Below are positions 38,633 through 50,800 of a stretch of 64,000 nt of DNA, piece after piece. Within the stretch, counting starts at the first letter, position 1, and each line of letters begins with the position of its first letter. The stretch is from Luidia sarsii. Its lineage: Eukaryota > Echinodermata > Asteroidea > Paxillosida > Luidiidae. The notes beneath the pieces were generated by a model that was given only the letters and a program-made list of their open reading frames with translations, made no database searches and had not been told where the DNA came from. The position numbers and the translations under genes are program-made. The stretch covers positions 17,059,280-17,123,279 of the forward strand of contig OX465103.1 in NCBI GenBank assembly GCA_949987565.1, given 5' to 3'.

Positions 38633-41600
38633 GGGGAGAGGGGAGAGGGAGAGAGAAAGAGAGGGGGGAGGAGAGGAGGCAGAGATGGGGAGAGAGACGA
38701 GGGAGAAAGAGAGGGAGAGAGAGAAAAAGAGAGAGAAAGAGAGAGAGGAGAGGGAGAGAGGGGAGAGGGAGAGAGAAAGAGAGGGGAGAGAGGGAGAGAG
38801 AAAGAGAGGGGGAGAGAAAGAGAGGGGAGAGAGGGAGAGAGAAAGAGAGGGGGAGAGAAAGAGAGGGGGGAGAAAGAGAGGGAGAGGAGGGAGAGATATG
38901 GAGAGAGATGAGGGAGAGAGAGAGGGAGAGAGAGAAAAAGAAAGAGAGAGAAAGAGAGAGAGATGGAGGGGAGACAGGGGGGAGAGAGATGGAGGGGAGA
39001 CAGGGAGAGAGAGAGGGAGGGGGGAGAGGGAGAGGGAGAGGGAGACGCGTGGCTGTAGCTTACGTTTTTCAGGACGAGGATGTGCTCGATCAGGTAGACG
39101 CATTCGCTGCGGAAGAGCTCCCACACCTTGTCCCTCCGCCGGACCTCCTCCTGGGAGGGGCTCTGCACCGTCTGGTTGCTGTTGTTGTTCTCCACCTCCG
39201 TGATGACGTCGCGCCAGTGCTTGTCCTGTGGCAGGGCAAAGGGTGGTGAGGGAGGGGAGGGGGAGAGGGGCAAGCAACCGCCCATCAGTCTTCCGAGGGA
39301 GGCATTCGTGAGACCAGTCAGGACTCGGCGGATTTGCGTCTCGCAACATTGCGTGGCCGTGGATTTGCCTTTGGACTCACCGCAGGTCGAACGATACCTA
39401 ATACTGGAATCTCCTGTCGATGCGACAGATGAGCAGGCAGACAAGTCGTTTGCCGCAGTGGGTCCTGATCATGTGAAAATGCGATGCCCACATTCGGCCA
39501 CAGGTTATCATTTCGTATGTTAACCAGCACATCAAACACCTTATTCAAAAGTGGCAGTTCGTGAAGTAAGTCTCCAGATCAGGATTATCCAGTTTTCACC
39601 ACAGAGAGAGGAGAGAGATCCGAGTCTGCGATACCAACACCACACCACACACACACACATATACAAGACGTCTTTCTCCCAAGCTCGCTGCAAATCGACC
39701 AGTACTACACCGTGACCTGTTCGACCGTGCCCGGGCCAGAGACCGTCCCTTACCTTGTAGGTTGCAAACTCGAAGTCGTCCTGGTCTCTGATCTTGAAGT
39801 TGGTGAAGACGGTGGTGATGTCGTCTATCATGCTCTTGTCCTTGTCCTTCCCCTGGTCGTGTTCAAAATTACACAGGAAATAAAAGGCCATGACAGCCGG
39901 GTTAGGGTTGTCATAGAAACCGGTAAGATTATATCCATGGTAATGTTACCCAAGGTTTCGGTAAAAAAAAAATGTCCAGTGCGAACACGGCTTAAAACGT
40001 CACCACATCCCCATAATGACCTCTTCAGAACTTCAGCCACACAGAGCCGACACGCCTATAACACTGCGTTTACACTTTATCCCGCAAGGATGATCAGATC
40101 CCGCAAGGAGGTTCAGATCCCCGAGAGGAGGTTCAGATCCCGCAAGGATGCTCAGATCCCGCAAGGAGGATCAGATCCCGCAAGGAGGATCAGATCCCGC
40201 AAGGAGGATCAGATCCCGCAAGGAGGATCAGATCCCGCAAGGAGGATCAGATCCCGCAAGGAGGATCAGATCCCGCAAGGAGGATCAGATCCCCGAGAGG
40301 TTCAGATCCCGCAAGGATGCTCAGATCCCGCAAGGAGGATCAGATCCCGCAAGGAGGATCAGATCCCGCAAAGAGGATCAGATCCCGCAAGGAGGATCAG
40401 ATCCCGCAAGGAGGATCAGATCCCGCAAGGAGGTTCAGATCCCGCAAGGAGGATCAGATCCCGCAAGGAGGATCAGATCCCGCACGGAGGATCAGATCCC
40501 GCAAGGAGGATCAGATCCCGCACGGAGGATCAGATCCGGATCAAAACCGTGTGTAAACGCAACGCAGGATCAGATCCTGATCCCGGGATCAGGTTCAGAT
40601 CCCCGAGAGGAGGTTCAGATCCCGCAAGGATGCTCAGATCCCGCAAGGAGGATCAGATCCCGCACGGAGGATCAGATCCGGATCAAAACCGTGTGTAAAC
40701 GCAACGCAGGATCAGATCCTGATCCCGGGATCTGATCCTCCTCTCGGGGAGGATCAGACCCGGTTCAAATCCCGCTATTTGCTAGTGTAAACGCAACGCG
40801 GGATCAGATCCGGATCAGATCCCGGAAGCTGACGTAACCACATACCCTCTAACACTGAGAACGAGAGTATACATGTACATCAGTACAGTATATGCTTAGT
40901 CGAGTTTCGCGCATAATGGCTGCCGTTGTGCTCCAGTGCACATAACCTTTGCCCCGAAGTTGCAGCGTTCATCGATGACACGCGGGATCAGGATCAAGTG
41001 TAAAGCGGCAGGATTCTGATCCTCCGTTGGGAGATCAAGTGTAAACGAAATGAAAGTCTCGTATACTGTTCGGATGGCACTAGAAACCTCATGCCTTGGG
41101 CACTGCTAGCCTAGCTGTTCCCTTCCTCCCCTTGATTGTATCTCATGCAAAATTAATGCCCGAACGTGCAGACGAAGGGGAACAGGACCAATAGGCAATG
41201 TGATATCGCAGCAGGGACCTCTCAACAGCGGGCCACTAGCAGGCAGGCAGCGCGATGAGAGGTGATTAGATTAATCAATCATGTTTCACGCTGATTGGGC
41301 ACGATCCAATTACCTGCGAGTATACAGTGAGCATTACACGTGCACGGTCATGTGACCCCACCACATCAGAGCGACAAACATACGACCCCCCACCTACACA
41401 CACGTGCACGCGAGAGACAATTAACGCCAGACATACTTACGAATTTCTTCTTGAAGAGCGCATGCAGTTTCTTCTTCGTTTCTGGAGTGGACAGAAATGT
41501 ATTGGCCAATGAGTCATTATGGTTGGGGGAGAGATGGAAAGAGAGGAGGTACCGGTATATAATCGAGATAAAACCAAAAAAAGATGCCATCATCGTGCGA

Positions 41601-44600
41601 AAGTCATTATAACACACGGCGCTATAAGCTGTCGACAAAATGCCATGTATACTTTTTTTTTAAATCAGACGATATGCATAATTATGGTATCAACACGACG
41701 GTCAATTGCAGACTATACTTCAGTGAAAAGTGTCTGCAAATGTCAAGTACATAATACAAACATAGCGACTTTCTTTTAACCCAATTGTACAGAGCTGTAA
41801 GCATGAACAATATCACTTGATTAATGCAAAGACTACCAACCATACTATACGATGATCACTACCTTCAACTCGTATTATTGTCGGGTGCTTTAGTACAGAG
41901 CGGGTCTTTTGTTACCACTGAGCAAATCTTGCCGGGCTATAACGAATTTGGTTTGCTGGAGCAGTTCCTTTAAATTGACCCCTACACTTTCACAGAGAGT
42001 TGCATCCAAAAAAGCAGCACAACCCACACACCCCGGATCGCGGACACCACAACTTCAGTTCCATGCTACCTTTTCGGGAGCCGGGCCGGCTTTTTTCCTC
42101 GAACTGCTTTTGCGAATGAGAGCGACTCGCAATAGTGCGCCCTCAAGAGTTTGCAACGCGTTGGCCACTGGCAATACACGGAGTATTTACGAAATGAAGC
42201 CTTAGGCTCTGGCTTAGTCTTCGGTCATATTTATCTTACTCGTTATAATATCACGGGCATCTAAAAACAAGCGTTGGCCCCAGGTTTCTTGGGGAATAGG
42301 CCTATACCTTGTATCTGTCAAGCCAACAAAAAGGCGGAAACAAACCACAACCTGGATGTTCAGGTTTTGTCAGACGGAGACGAAGCCTGAGCCCGAGCCT
42401 AAGGGCCTTTTCCAAAACCCGGCTTAGGCTTCGGCTCCGGCTTCGTCTCTGTTATCCAAAATCTGAAGACACAGGTTGGAGTTCTTTGTTGGAGTTGAAG
42501 CTTTGGATTCCTTTTCAATACGCAGTAAAACATTCAAAAATGATGCCAAAGGCTTACTGCTTTTATGCTTTCTATTAGAAATGGAGGAAAGAGTTAGAGA
42601 CAAAGCTGGAGCCTGAGCCTAAGCCGGGTTTTGGAAAAGGGCCTAAGCCTCCTTTCCAGACGTCCATTGGGTCGACAGGTTCCGCGCGTTGTGATTGGGC
42701 AACGCGTTGCGATCTCTTGAGGGCGCACTACTGTGAGTCGCCCATATTGCGACACTGGCGTGTTGCCATGTACGTAGCGAGTCTGATACTGTTATCATTA
42801 GTCCAAAGAGCGGGATGAATGAGATGACGAGACTCTGGCCAGACGAAGGCATCACTAGACCTATAGGCATTGCTGCTCAAAGATAAAGCACGGACAAAAT
42901 TGATGGAAATGCCCACCCCAATCCCGCCGCTTCCCCCATGTATAATTAATGAGCGAATTCCCCTTGATCTCGAACACTGATTTGAAGAGTAAAAACCCTA
43001 CCCGACTATTAAATTGGCTTCTTGTGAGGAGAAAGTTGTTCTTCTCTTGCCCTGTCTTGTTGTTCTTTTCTTTTCCCAGGGGGGAAGAGGACAGGAGAGG
43101 GGAAATAATGGGCGGAGGAAAACAGGTGGGATAGGGGCAGGATTGACCGGCGCTTACCTGTTCCATCGTTGTTATCTTGGTCCAGCCCGTTGGAGTCGAA
43201 TCCTGCTGTGGCGCTGGCCTCAATGAAGTCTGTACGCGGATGACAGTGAGAGGGGAGGGGCACGATCAGACCCAGAATAAGATTTGTTTATTATTCATGT
43301 ACCTCCACGGACAGATGAATGCACAAGCCGGGGAGCGCTTCACTCATTGTGGGGATGATAGAGAGGGTGGTGATGATGATGATGATGATGACAAGGGGGA
43401 GGGGAGGCGGAGGAGTAGGAGGAGGGGGAGTAGCAGGAGGAGCAAGAGGAGATCGAGGATGACGAGGAGGACGAGGAGGACGAGGAGGACGAGGAGGACG
43501 AGGAGGACGAGGAGGGCGGGGAGGATTGAAGAGAGAGGGAGATGAGGGGGAAAGGAGATGGAGAAGTGGAGGACCATGAATATCGGGAGGAGGGTCGATG
43601 CGACGAGGACGGGGGATAAGAAGTTGCTTTAATTGAACTGAGGAGGGACAAGAGAAGCGGAAGGAATGGCGACAATGAGGATGACAAATGGAAACAGCCT
43701 ACTTTACGACTCATTTACACACAGTTTTATATATGTTAGCCAATTGGATTACTATGTGGGCATACAATGATTCATGCGTGTAGCATGTCATAAATATGGA
43801 GAACACGGGGAATATGTTAATAGCTGGTTGTGCTCGCATAGCGGAAGAAAAATAGCCACTTCACTACCCATGACAAAAAGGGCGGCTGTAAAAGCGAAAT
43901 GAGCAATACTAATAATTGCCATCGATGAGACACTGTCGCCTTACCTTGCAGATGCACCGCTGCCACAGCTGAAGGGAAAGAAAAGTAACAAAACAAAAAC
44001 ACAAAAACAACATCAATTGGGCAATTTCGCGATTTACAAACAACAAAAGGAGATAGTCAATGAATTTTCTTTTGATAAAGTTGTTTTTTTCTGAAATGAA
44101 AAAAATCTATCCTATGGAACGGGGCGGACGATGAAAGGCCAGGGACAAGGAAATCCAGTTGGTCGCTTCAGGGCTCTCCTTGGTAATCCACATGAGCCGA
44201 TCAACATGGGCGCATCAGTTACGAAGATTTAGACTAATCCTTTTAGCCCGTTTTCGGCATCGCCCAATGAAGGAGTGACGTCATTACTGGGACGATGCTA
44301 CGCCCGTATACGTGGTGTGACATCCCCCCTTCTGTCATCAATGACGCGCGCCGGCTTGCCTTAATTTTACCAGGAAAAAAAGAAAGTCGAGAGAAGGCAA
44401 CGCTTACCCGCCTCAAAAAATGGCAACAAAGTATGGTCCCGAATGATTCTATGGAATATTTCAACGCTCAGGGAATGTGCTACTCAAATCTTGCTTTATG
44501 CTTAAAAGAACGGGAGCCTATTAAGAAAAGTGTTGCTATCCACCAAATAGTCAAATACAAGTGCACTACATTAGGATATACATGTAGCTCACTATCCCGT

Positions 44601-44836
44601 TTGACACTGGGTCCAGGGCAAAGTAATGGCATGAAATACGGCCGTATGGGCGCAGGGAGTTGCCAGGCACAGACTTACAGGCTAGCGTGGAGCTGGCAGT
44701 GCTCATGATGCTGCACCGGTGTTCGTTGCCGACACTGGGCGGGAAGAGGAGGTCACCATAGTGCGGTGGAGAGTTGGTGCCCGCTGGGACCGTCTCTTGG
44801 GCGTAACTGCTGCAAAGTTTGGGGATTTTTTTTAGG

Positions 44837-44868
<32 letters not shown>

Positions 44869-47800
44869 GAGGGGGTAAAAGGGGGAAAACAGGGATAGAG
44901 AGGGAGGGGAGAGGGAGGGAGAGAGAGAGGGAGGGAGGGTAGTAAGGGAGAGGGAGGGAGTGAGAGAGAGAGGGGGACGGAGAGAGGGAGGAGAGAGAGA
45001 TGGAGGGGAGAGGGAGAGAGTGAGTGAAAAAGAGGGGAGAGTGAGGGGAGAGGGAGACAGATGAAGGGAGAGAGAGAGTGGTGGGAGATGGAGAGGGAGG
45101 GAGAAAGAAAGGGAGAGAGAGGGGGAGAGGTAGAGAGAGGGAGGGAGAGGGAGTGGGGAGAGAGGGAGGGGAGAGCGGGAGTGAGAGGGGAAAGAAAGGG
45201 AGGGGGAGATACGGGAGAAAGAGAGAAGGGGGCAGAGGGAGGGGAAGAGTTATAAGAGAGAAAAAGAGAGAGAGAGAAAAGTGTTACCAACTTCATACTA
45301 GCAGAGTAAGTGGGTGTCTCTCTTAGCCATACAATGCCAGAATCTGCTTCACAATGCTCGACATGACAACCCTCTTATCAAACTCAAAGCAATCCATGCA
45401 TAGTTAAGCTATATTACCTGATAGGGGTATCATTTCGACTGTGTTATTTTGCCATTTTCTTGGCATCAAATGAAAAGTAAATGGGGAAAATGAACACTGA
45501 TGAAGATTGACTGAAGAGTAAAGATGCGAATGAATCAGCCGTGTCCCTCGTGGGCAGAGGGCCAGCACATACATCTTGTCATCGACTTTCAGAATTTCCC
45601 AGTAGCCAATTTCGGGGGCTTAAGTGAGACCGATATTCTCAGTGGTCCGCCCAATCGTCCGCTGAATCGGCCGATTATCAAAACTAAAATATACCTTGTT
45701 TGCACAGCGTCAGCCGATTCGGAGATTTTTTTTTTTGGTCCCCTTGGTGCATTAATTTTCATCGTAGGCGGGGAATGAAAAATGGCCAATGTAAATACAG
45801 GGCATCAGTATGGATAACTAACTGCTGACTTGAGGCAATCGTTTTCATTTCGGCGGGTGCCCTTGGCGGGAAGATTGTACTCCACGTGGAGATCAGTGGG
45901 CGTTAGTATAAAACGAAGAAAACGATTCGATGTCCACGAGACAAAATACACATCCCCTGTGAAATGAGCACTGCGGCAACGTTGTCTCCTGAATTCAAGA
46001 AGCTCAAAAGCGTCCTTCACAAAACCTCATTGCGTTGAGCAGTCCCAACGGAGCGTGCAAAACAAACTGTAAAAAAAATTCCCTCTTTGTTTTTCTCATG
46101 ACATGGTTGATGTATTGAACAGGATCGTTATTTAGGGAGGGAAATGATTGGCACTCGTGCCGAGTGAGTGAACGGGTGTCACACGCAAGAAAGGTATGAC
46201 CAAGGACAGCAATGGGCAAGGACTATCCGCATATACACCTTCGCACACAGAATCGGGTCGTATCCATTTCCGGTTCATTGCTTTAATGTTGAGAGACGGT
46301 TCATCGCTGGTATACGGTGTCGACAGACGGCCGAAGGGGCGGCGGGTAGGCCTATTATATATTGTTCCGGTTGGAAAAAACAAACACACTCGACCCGGAA
46401 CCGTCATGCCAGGGATGGCTTCGATGCTGACACGCCCAAAACGCAGACAGGCAGCGCCAACATCTTCGCATGCCACACCAGACGACCGGAGACCATTGCT
46501 GAAGTACTGCAGCTGATTTCAAGAAAAGTTACGCAACTGAAATATGTTGTGCAAGTCATGCGCAACAATGACTCCTCTCAGCAATATTTAGCAAAGACAG
46601 CAAAATGTTGCGTAAGTTGCGCAACAAAATGTTGCGTAAGTTGCGCAACAAAATGTTGCGTATACACAACATTTGAAGTTTCTTGAAATCGGCAGCACAT
46701 GAGATAGTGACGGTATTCTTGGTTTGTTCGAACGTGTATGGAAAATGAACCGATACGAGCGCAGCAACAAGGAATATCAGTCAATTCCATTCGATATTCT
46801 CGTACATTCTCGTACATATTCTCGTACGTAAACATGGGAAAACTGGAGAGGGTCATGAAAGATAGAGACGTGTCCCGTGGTTTGAAAATCAAGCTGGTTC
46901 AGACATTGGTATTCCCTGTCGTCACCTATGGTAGTGAAAGCTGGATTTTGAAGAAGGCAGATCAGAATAGAATAGAATCTTTTGAACTTTGGGTGTGGAG
47001 GAGGCTTCTCCGAATTCCATGGACTGCAAGGAAAACAAACAGCTGGGTCTTGAATCAAGTAAACACTAAAAAATCTCTTCTGAACTTCATAGACAAGGGT
47101 AGATTGACTTACTTCGGTCATATCATGAGAGCTGACAACAGCCTTGAAAAGATTATCATGCAAGGAAAGATGGAGGGCAAAAGGGGACGCGGAAGACCAA
47201 GAACAAGATGGTGGGACAACATTCTGGCAAGAGTGAGCCGACCCCCCATAGAGACAATTCGAACAACAACGGACAGATCAGCATGGAGGCTACTTGTCAA
47301 CATGGTCACCAGGGGCCGAAACCGACCTGATGGAAATAGATAGATTCTCGTACATCAGGGTGGAACACGGGCATTATTATCCTTTCGGCCAAAAGACTTC
47401 CCTTGGTCTTTGGTGCTGGGGCCTAAATGTCGGACACTGGCATTTGGGGACTTGGGTCCTTTCAGTCCTTTCAGTATTTTTGTGGTTGGGTCGGTGTTTG
47501 CTGTTGTTGTTGTTGTTGTTGTTTGGCCTGTGAAAGATAAGCGGGTGATGCCACATCATCTCCGAGGGGCTAAGATGTTTGAGAGCATCAATGATGCTGA
47601 GAGGGAACGTTGAGTGCGTTCAGGCTCTTAGACCCGGTACCCCCGCTGCTGGAGACGGGAAACCGTCCCTTTAAACGCCTCGTCAAAGGGCAAGGTGACC
47701 ACGGCCAGATCATGAGCGCTGTGCACGGTCGTGGCGGGCTCACCGCTCCTCGGAAACAGGTGTTGCTTAACGAGCCAACTCGACGGAGAATCGCTAAAGG

Positions 47801-50800
47801 TAATGCGGGATAATCGCATCGTCGCCAGTGCAATCGCCAGCCACAATCCCTGCCACCAGCCCCCCGTCTCTCTCTCTCTCTCTCCCCCACTGGATTCTCG
47901 CTAGAACGTGGTGGACGATAAAAATGATTATGTGGGGGAGATGAAGCTCTAATGATCAGACCGGCCCATTCGCAGGCCTGGTGCGGGCTGGATGGCGCTG
48001 CAGGTCCTTGTGTTGGAAATTGGATCTGATTGATTGGGACGGAATTCGCTGGAAAGGGATTAAGCGGTGCCGTGACTGACCGGGCGAGGACGGGTCCGGT
48101 ACCCTTAGGCCAGCTCCATTCCCCCCGCCCCCCGCCCCTCGCTGAACCGGCGATGGTACGGCTACGCGACCCCCGTGTCCCGGTCCCTGACACGGCCGCA
48201 CTCCAGTCTCCATCTCGTATCTTACACCCAAAGGCCCCCGGGTCCATATCGCAGGGCTCAGCAGCCGATATCGGATCCAATGCAGCAATCGCTCATCACT
48301 CGCGCAGCATCGGAGTAGCGGGTTGACGCGTTGGACACAAGATACGACTTGAGAGTGACACTGTTTCAACCCAACGCCTCGACCCACGCATGAGTTCTTT
48401 GATAGTGAGGTTCCACTATGTAGGATGTGGATTCTTCAGATTTGCCTTGGGGTCGTCAGGACGCTATTTTGTCCATGTGACTTTTGAAATTCCCCTGTGT
48501 CTAAATGAATCGGCCACGACGCTAGTTTACACATGGATCTATAGAAGATCTTCCCGGCCGCACAGAGTCAACGCGCATTCGAACCCAGCCTATAACTATA
48601 GGGGTAAACGACCGCAAGAAATTTCGGAGCAACAACTCTTGTTTATGAAAAATCCCTTTGGTATAATACAAATCCTCAGTATACATACGAACTATAAATC
48701 AGCATATTGTGCATACTGTTTTCTATTTGTGTCGTGGTTTTTCCCTTATCCAATAGCTAGTAGAATATTTGCGGGGGAGTCGACCTGATTTTACCGAGTC
48801 ACGCTTCTAAAAGTTAGCACGTGTAGCTATAATTATAGCCGCATGGTCGGCTCGAGGGAACACGTGCACCCGTGATATAGAGGGCGCTCTATATCGACAA
48901 TACACCTTTATGGAAAGACCACGCCCGAAGGTTTTAGATCAAAATAATGGTAATCTGAGAAAGTATAAACATGCAAAAACACATTAAGGTTTACGCGCCG
49001 CTTTGTAGTGTAAGAAATAGTTTATTACTCGCGATTAAGTGTAAGAAATAGTTTATTACTCGCGAGTAATAAACTATTTGTCGATGTTTGAGTGAAGATT
49101 TCTCGAAAGGTACAGTAAGATTTCAACATGAGAATTCTATCATGACCTTCTAAAAACTTTGTAAATTCGAAAGATTAGATTACATCGATGCTTCCCGATC
49201 TTCCCAATGTTGTATTGGGCCTTTAAGACGGCGCTGTACCGCAGTGGAACCCATGTACCGTTGGTTATCGTGTACAGAAAAAAATACCCCGGCTGCCTAT
49301 TGTCGACCTTGCCCCACAAAGACAGAAGTCATATTATTTCATATCATGCACTTGGAACCGTGACCGATTGAAAAAGCAACATGAGACGCGTCGCTTTATG
49401 CACGTGAATAGGGGCGCGGGGGATGGCTGCAAGAGATGTGGTTATTGCATTACCGGGTGTCCCGCACTTGGGTGGCTATAGACGCGTTCAGGCCAGGCCC
49501 ACCAATTCGTGTGGGTTTTTTTTTAATAAGGGGTCTTTGGAGGCTAATCAATTGATAGTGTATGTAATAAGTGAAGCTTAAGACAACCTGGGGGTTTACT
49601 CTTCAATTTGGTGTGCAATTTGGACCATATCTGGCTTTAAATGCGGCCCTATTTGGCTGTAGAAGTGGAGGGGTCCATCCCAAAATCCTTGCAGAAATTC
49701 GGCTTGGACGGCTACACATTTTTGGGACTTTCTTTTCTGGGGGTAATTAGCAAAACGTCTAATCGGCTAAGGGCCATAAAAACTGAAAAGAATATGAGAG
49801 ATGCAGGTCAATTTTTGTTTAGTATAGCTACAAGAACTGAGAAACTTTTGGGTGTGGACTAATTGGCTTTGAAAGTGAGTGTTTTTGTACAGTGCTCTAT
49901 GGGAGCACGATTTAGTGTTCTGCAACCCTTGGTGTCTCGGCATGCGCCGTGTGCCTCGGCATAGGCGCCGCCCGTCCGTTCGCGTTGAGCGACGGTCCGC
50001 CTACCCGGCCGCGTAATTGTTTTTCCCAGGATGGGAAAGGCCACCATTAACATACACGCGCGCTATTGGTTGCATTTTATCCAGACATGTTGAATTATTC
50101 ATGAAAATGTTGCACACGGACATCTTTATAGTACACGCTGGTGGTGTAGTATACACTAGTTACCGGTGCATTATGTAGCCATACACACACATGTAGGTAT
50201 ACTGTATAATTTATGTACTCCTATCACCTATACTCAAATCAAGATCTGATTGGGTAAGTGGAATGATTATCATGAATAATTCACCACGCGCAGACAAAAT
50301 GCAACCGACAGCGCGCCTTTATGCTAATGATGGCCTTTCCCGTCCTGGGAAAAAAAAAACAATTACCCTACCCGGCCGGGGCCGGGGACGCGAGTCGGGC
50401 GCTCGACCTACCCCAAAGGGATAGGCCGGCACTCGCGTGCGAGCCGCCCAACCCCGCGTATTAGCCGATCACTCGCCGCGGCCTCAGTCCCCGTAACCCT
50501 ATAGCCGGCCGCGTAATCGCCAGCTGTCAAGCGACACGGCACCCCTGCATTACACCCCCTTGCTCACAGCTCCAGCCACCGTTTGGCCAGTCTCATTCCC
50601 ATAGCCTTAGCCACCAAAAAACACAATCAAATAGATCAAAACTAAGTCCGAGCAGCGCACTTGCAGAAACCTTCCATCTCGAGATTTCAGAGATTCCGAG
50701 GCTACCCGTGTAGACTTCCACAGCAGCTGTCGCCTGAATAATTAATTAGCCGCACCGTCTCAAAAGCACGCCATTAAATGGTTCCATCCTGGCGTATGAA

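Noticed and set aside
46168..46686. 172-residue plus-strand open frame upstream of the RTE fragment
   Set aside because: No recognisable domain, ends in the 24-bp tandem duplication, and overlaps other equally open frames.
47588..48280. 230-residue minus-strand open frame in a CpG-rich segment
   Set aside because: Open frames exist in several overlapping phases, the content is Pro/Arg/Ser biased, no domain is visible, and no splice sites connect it to the RhoGEF.
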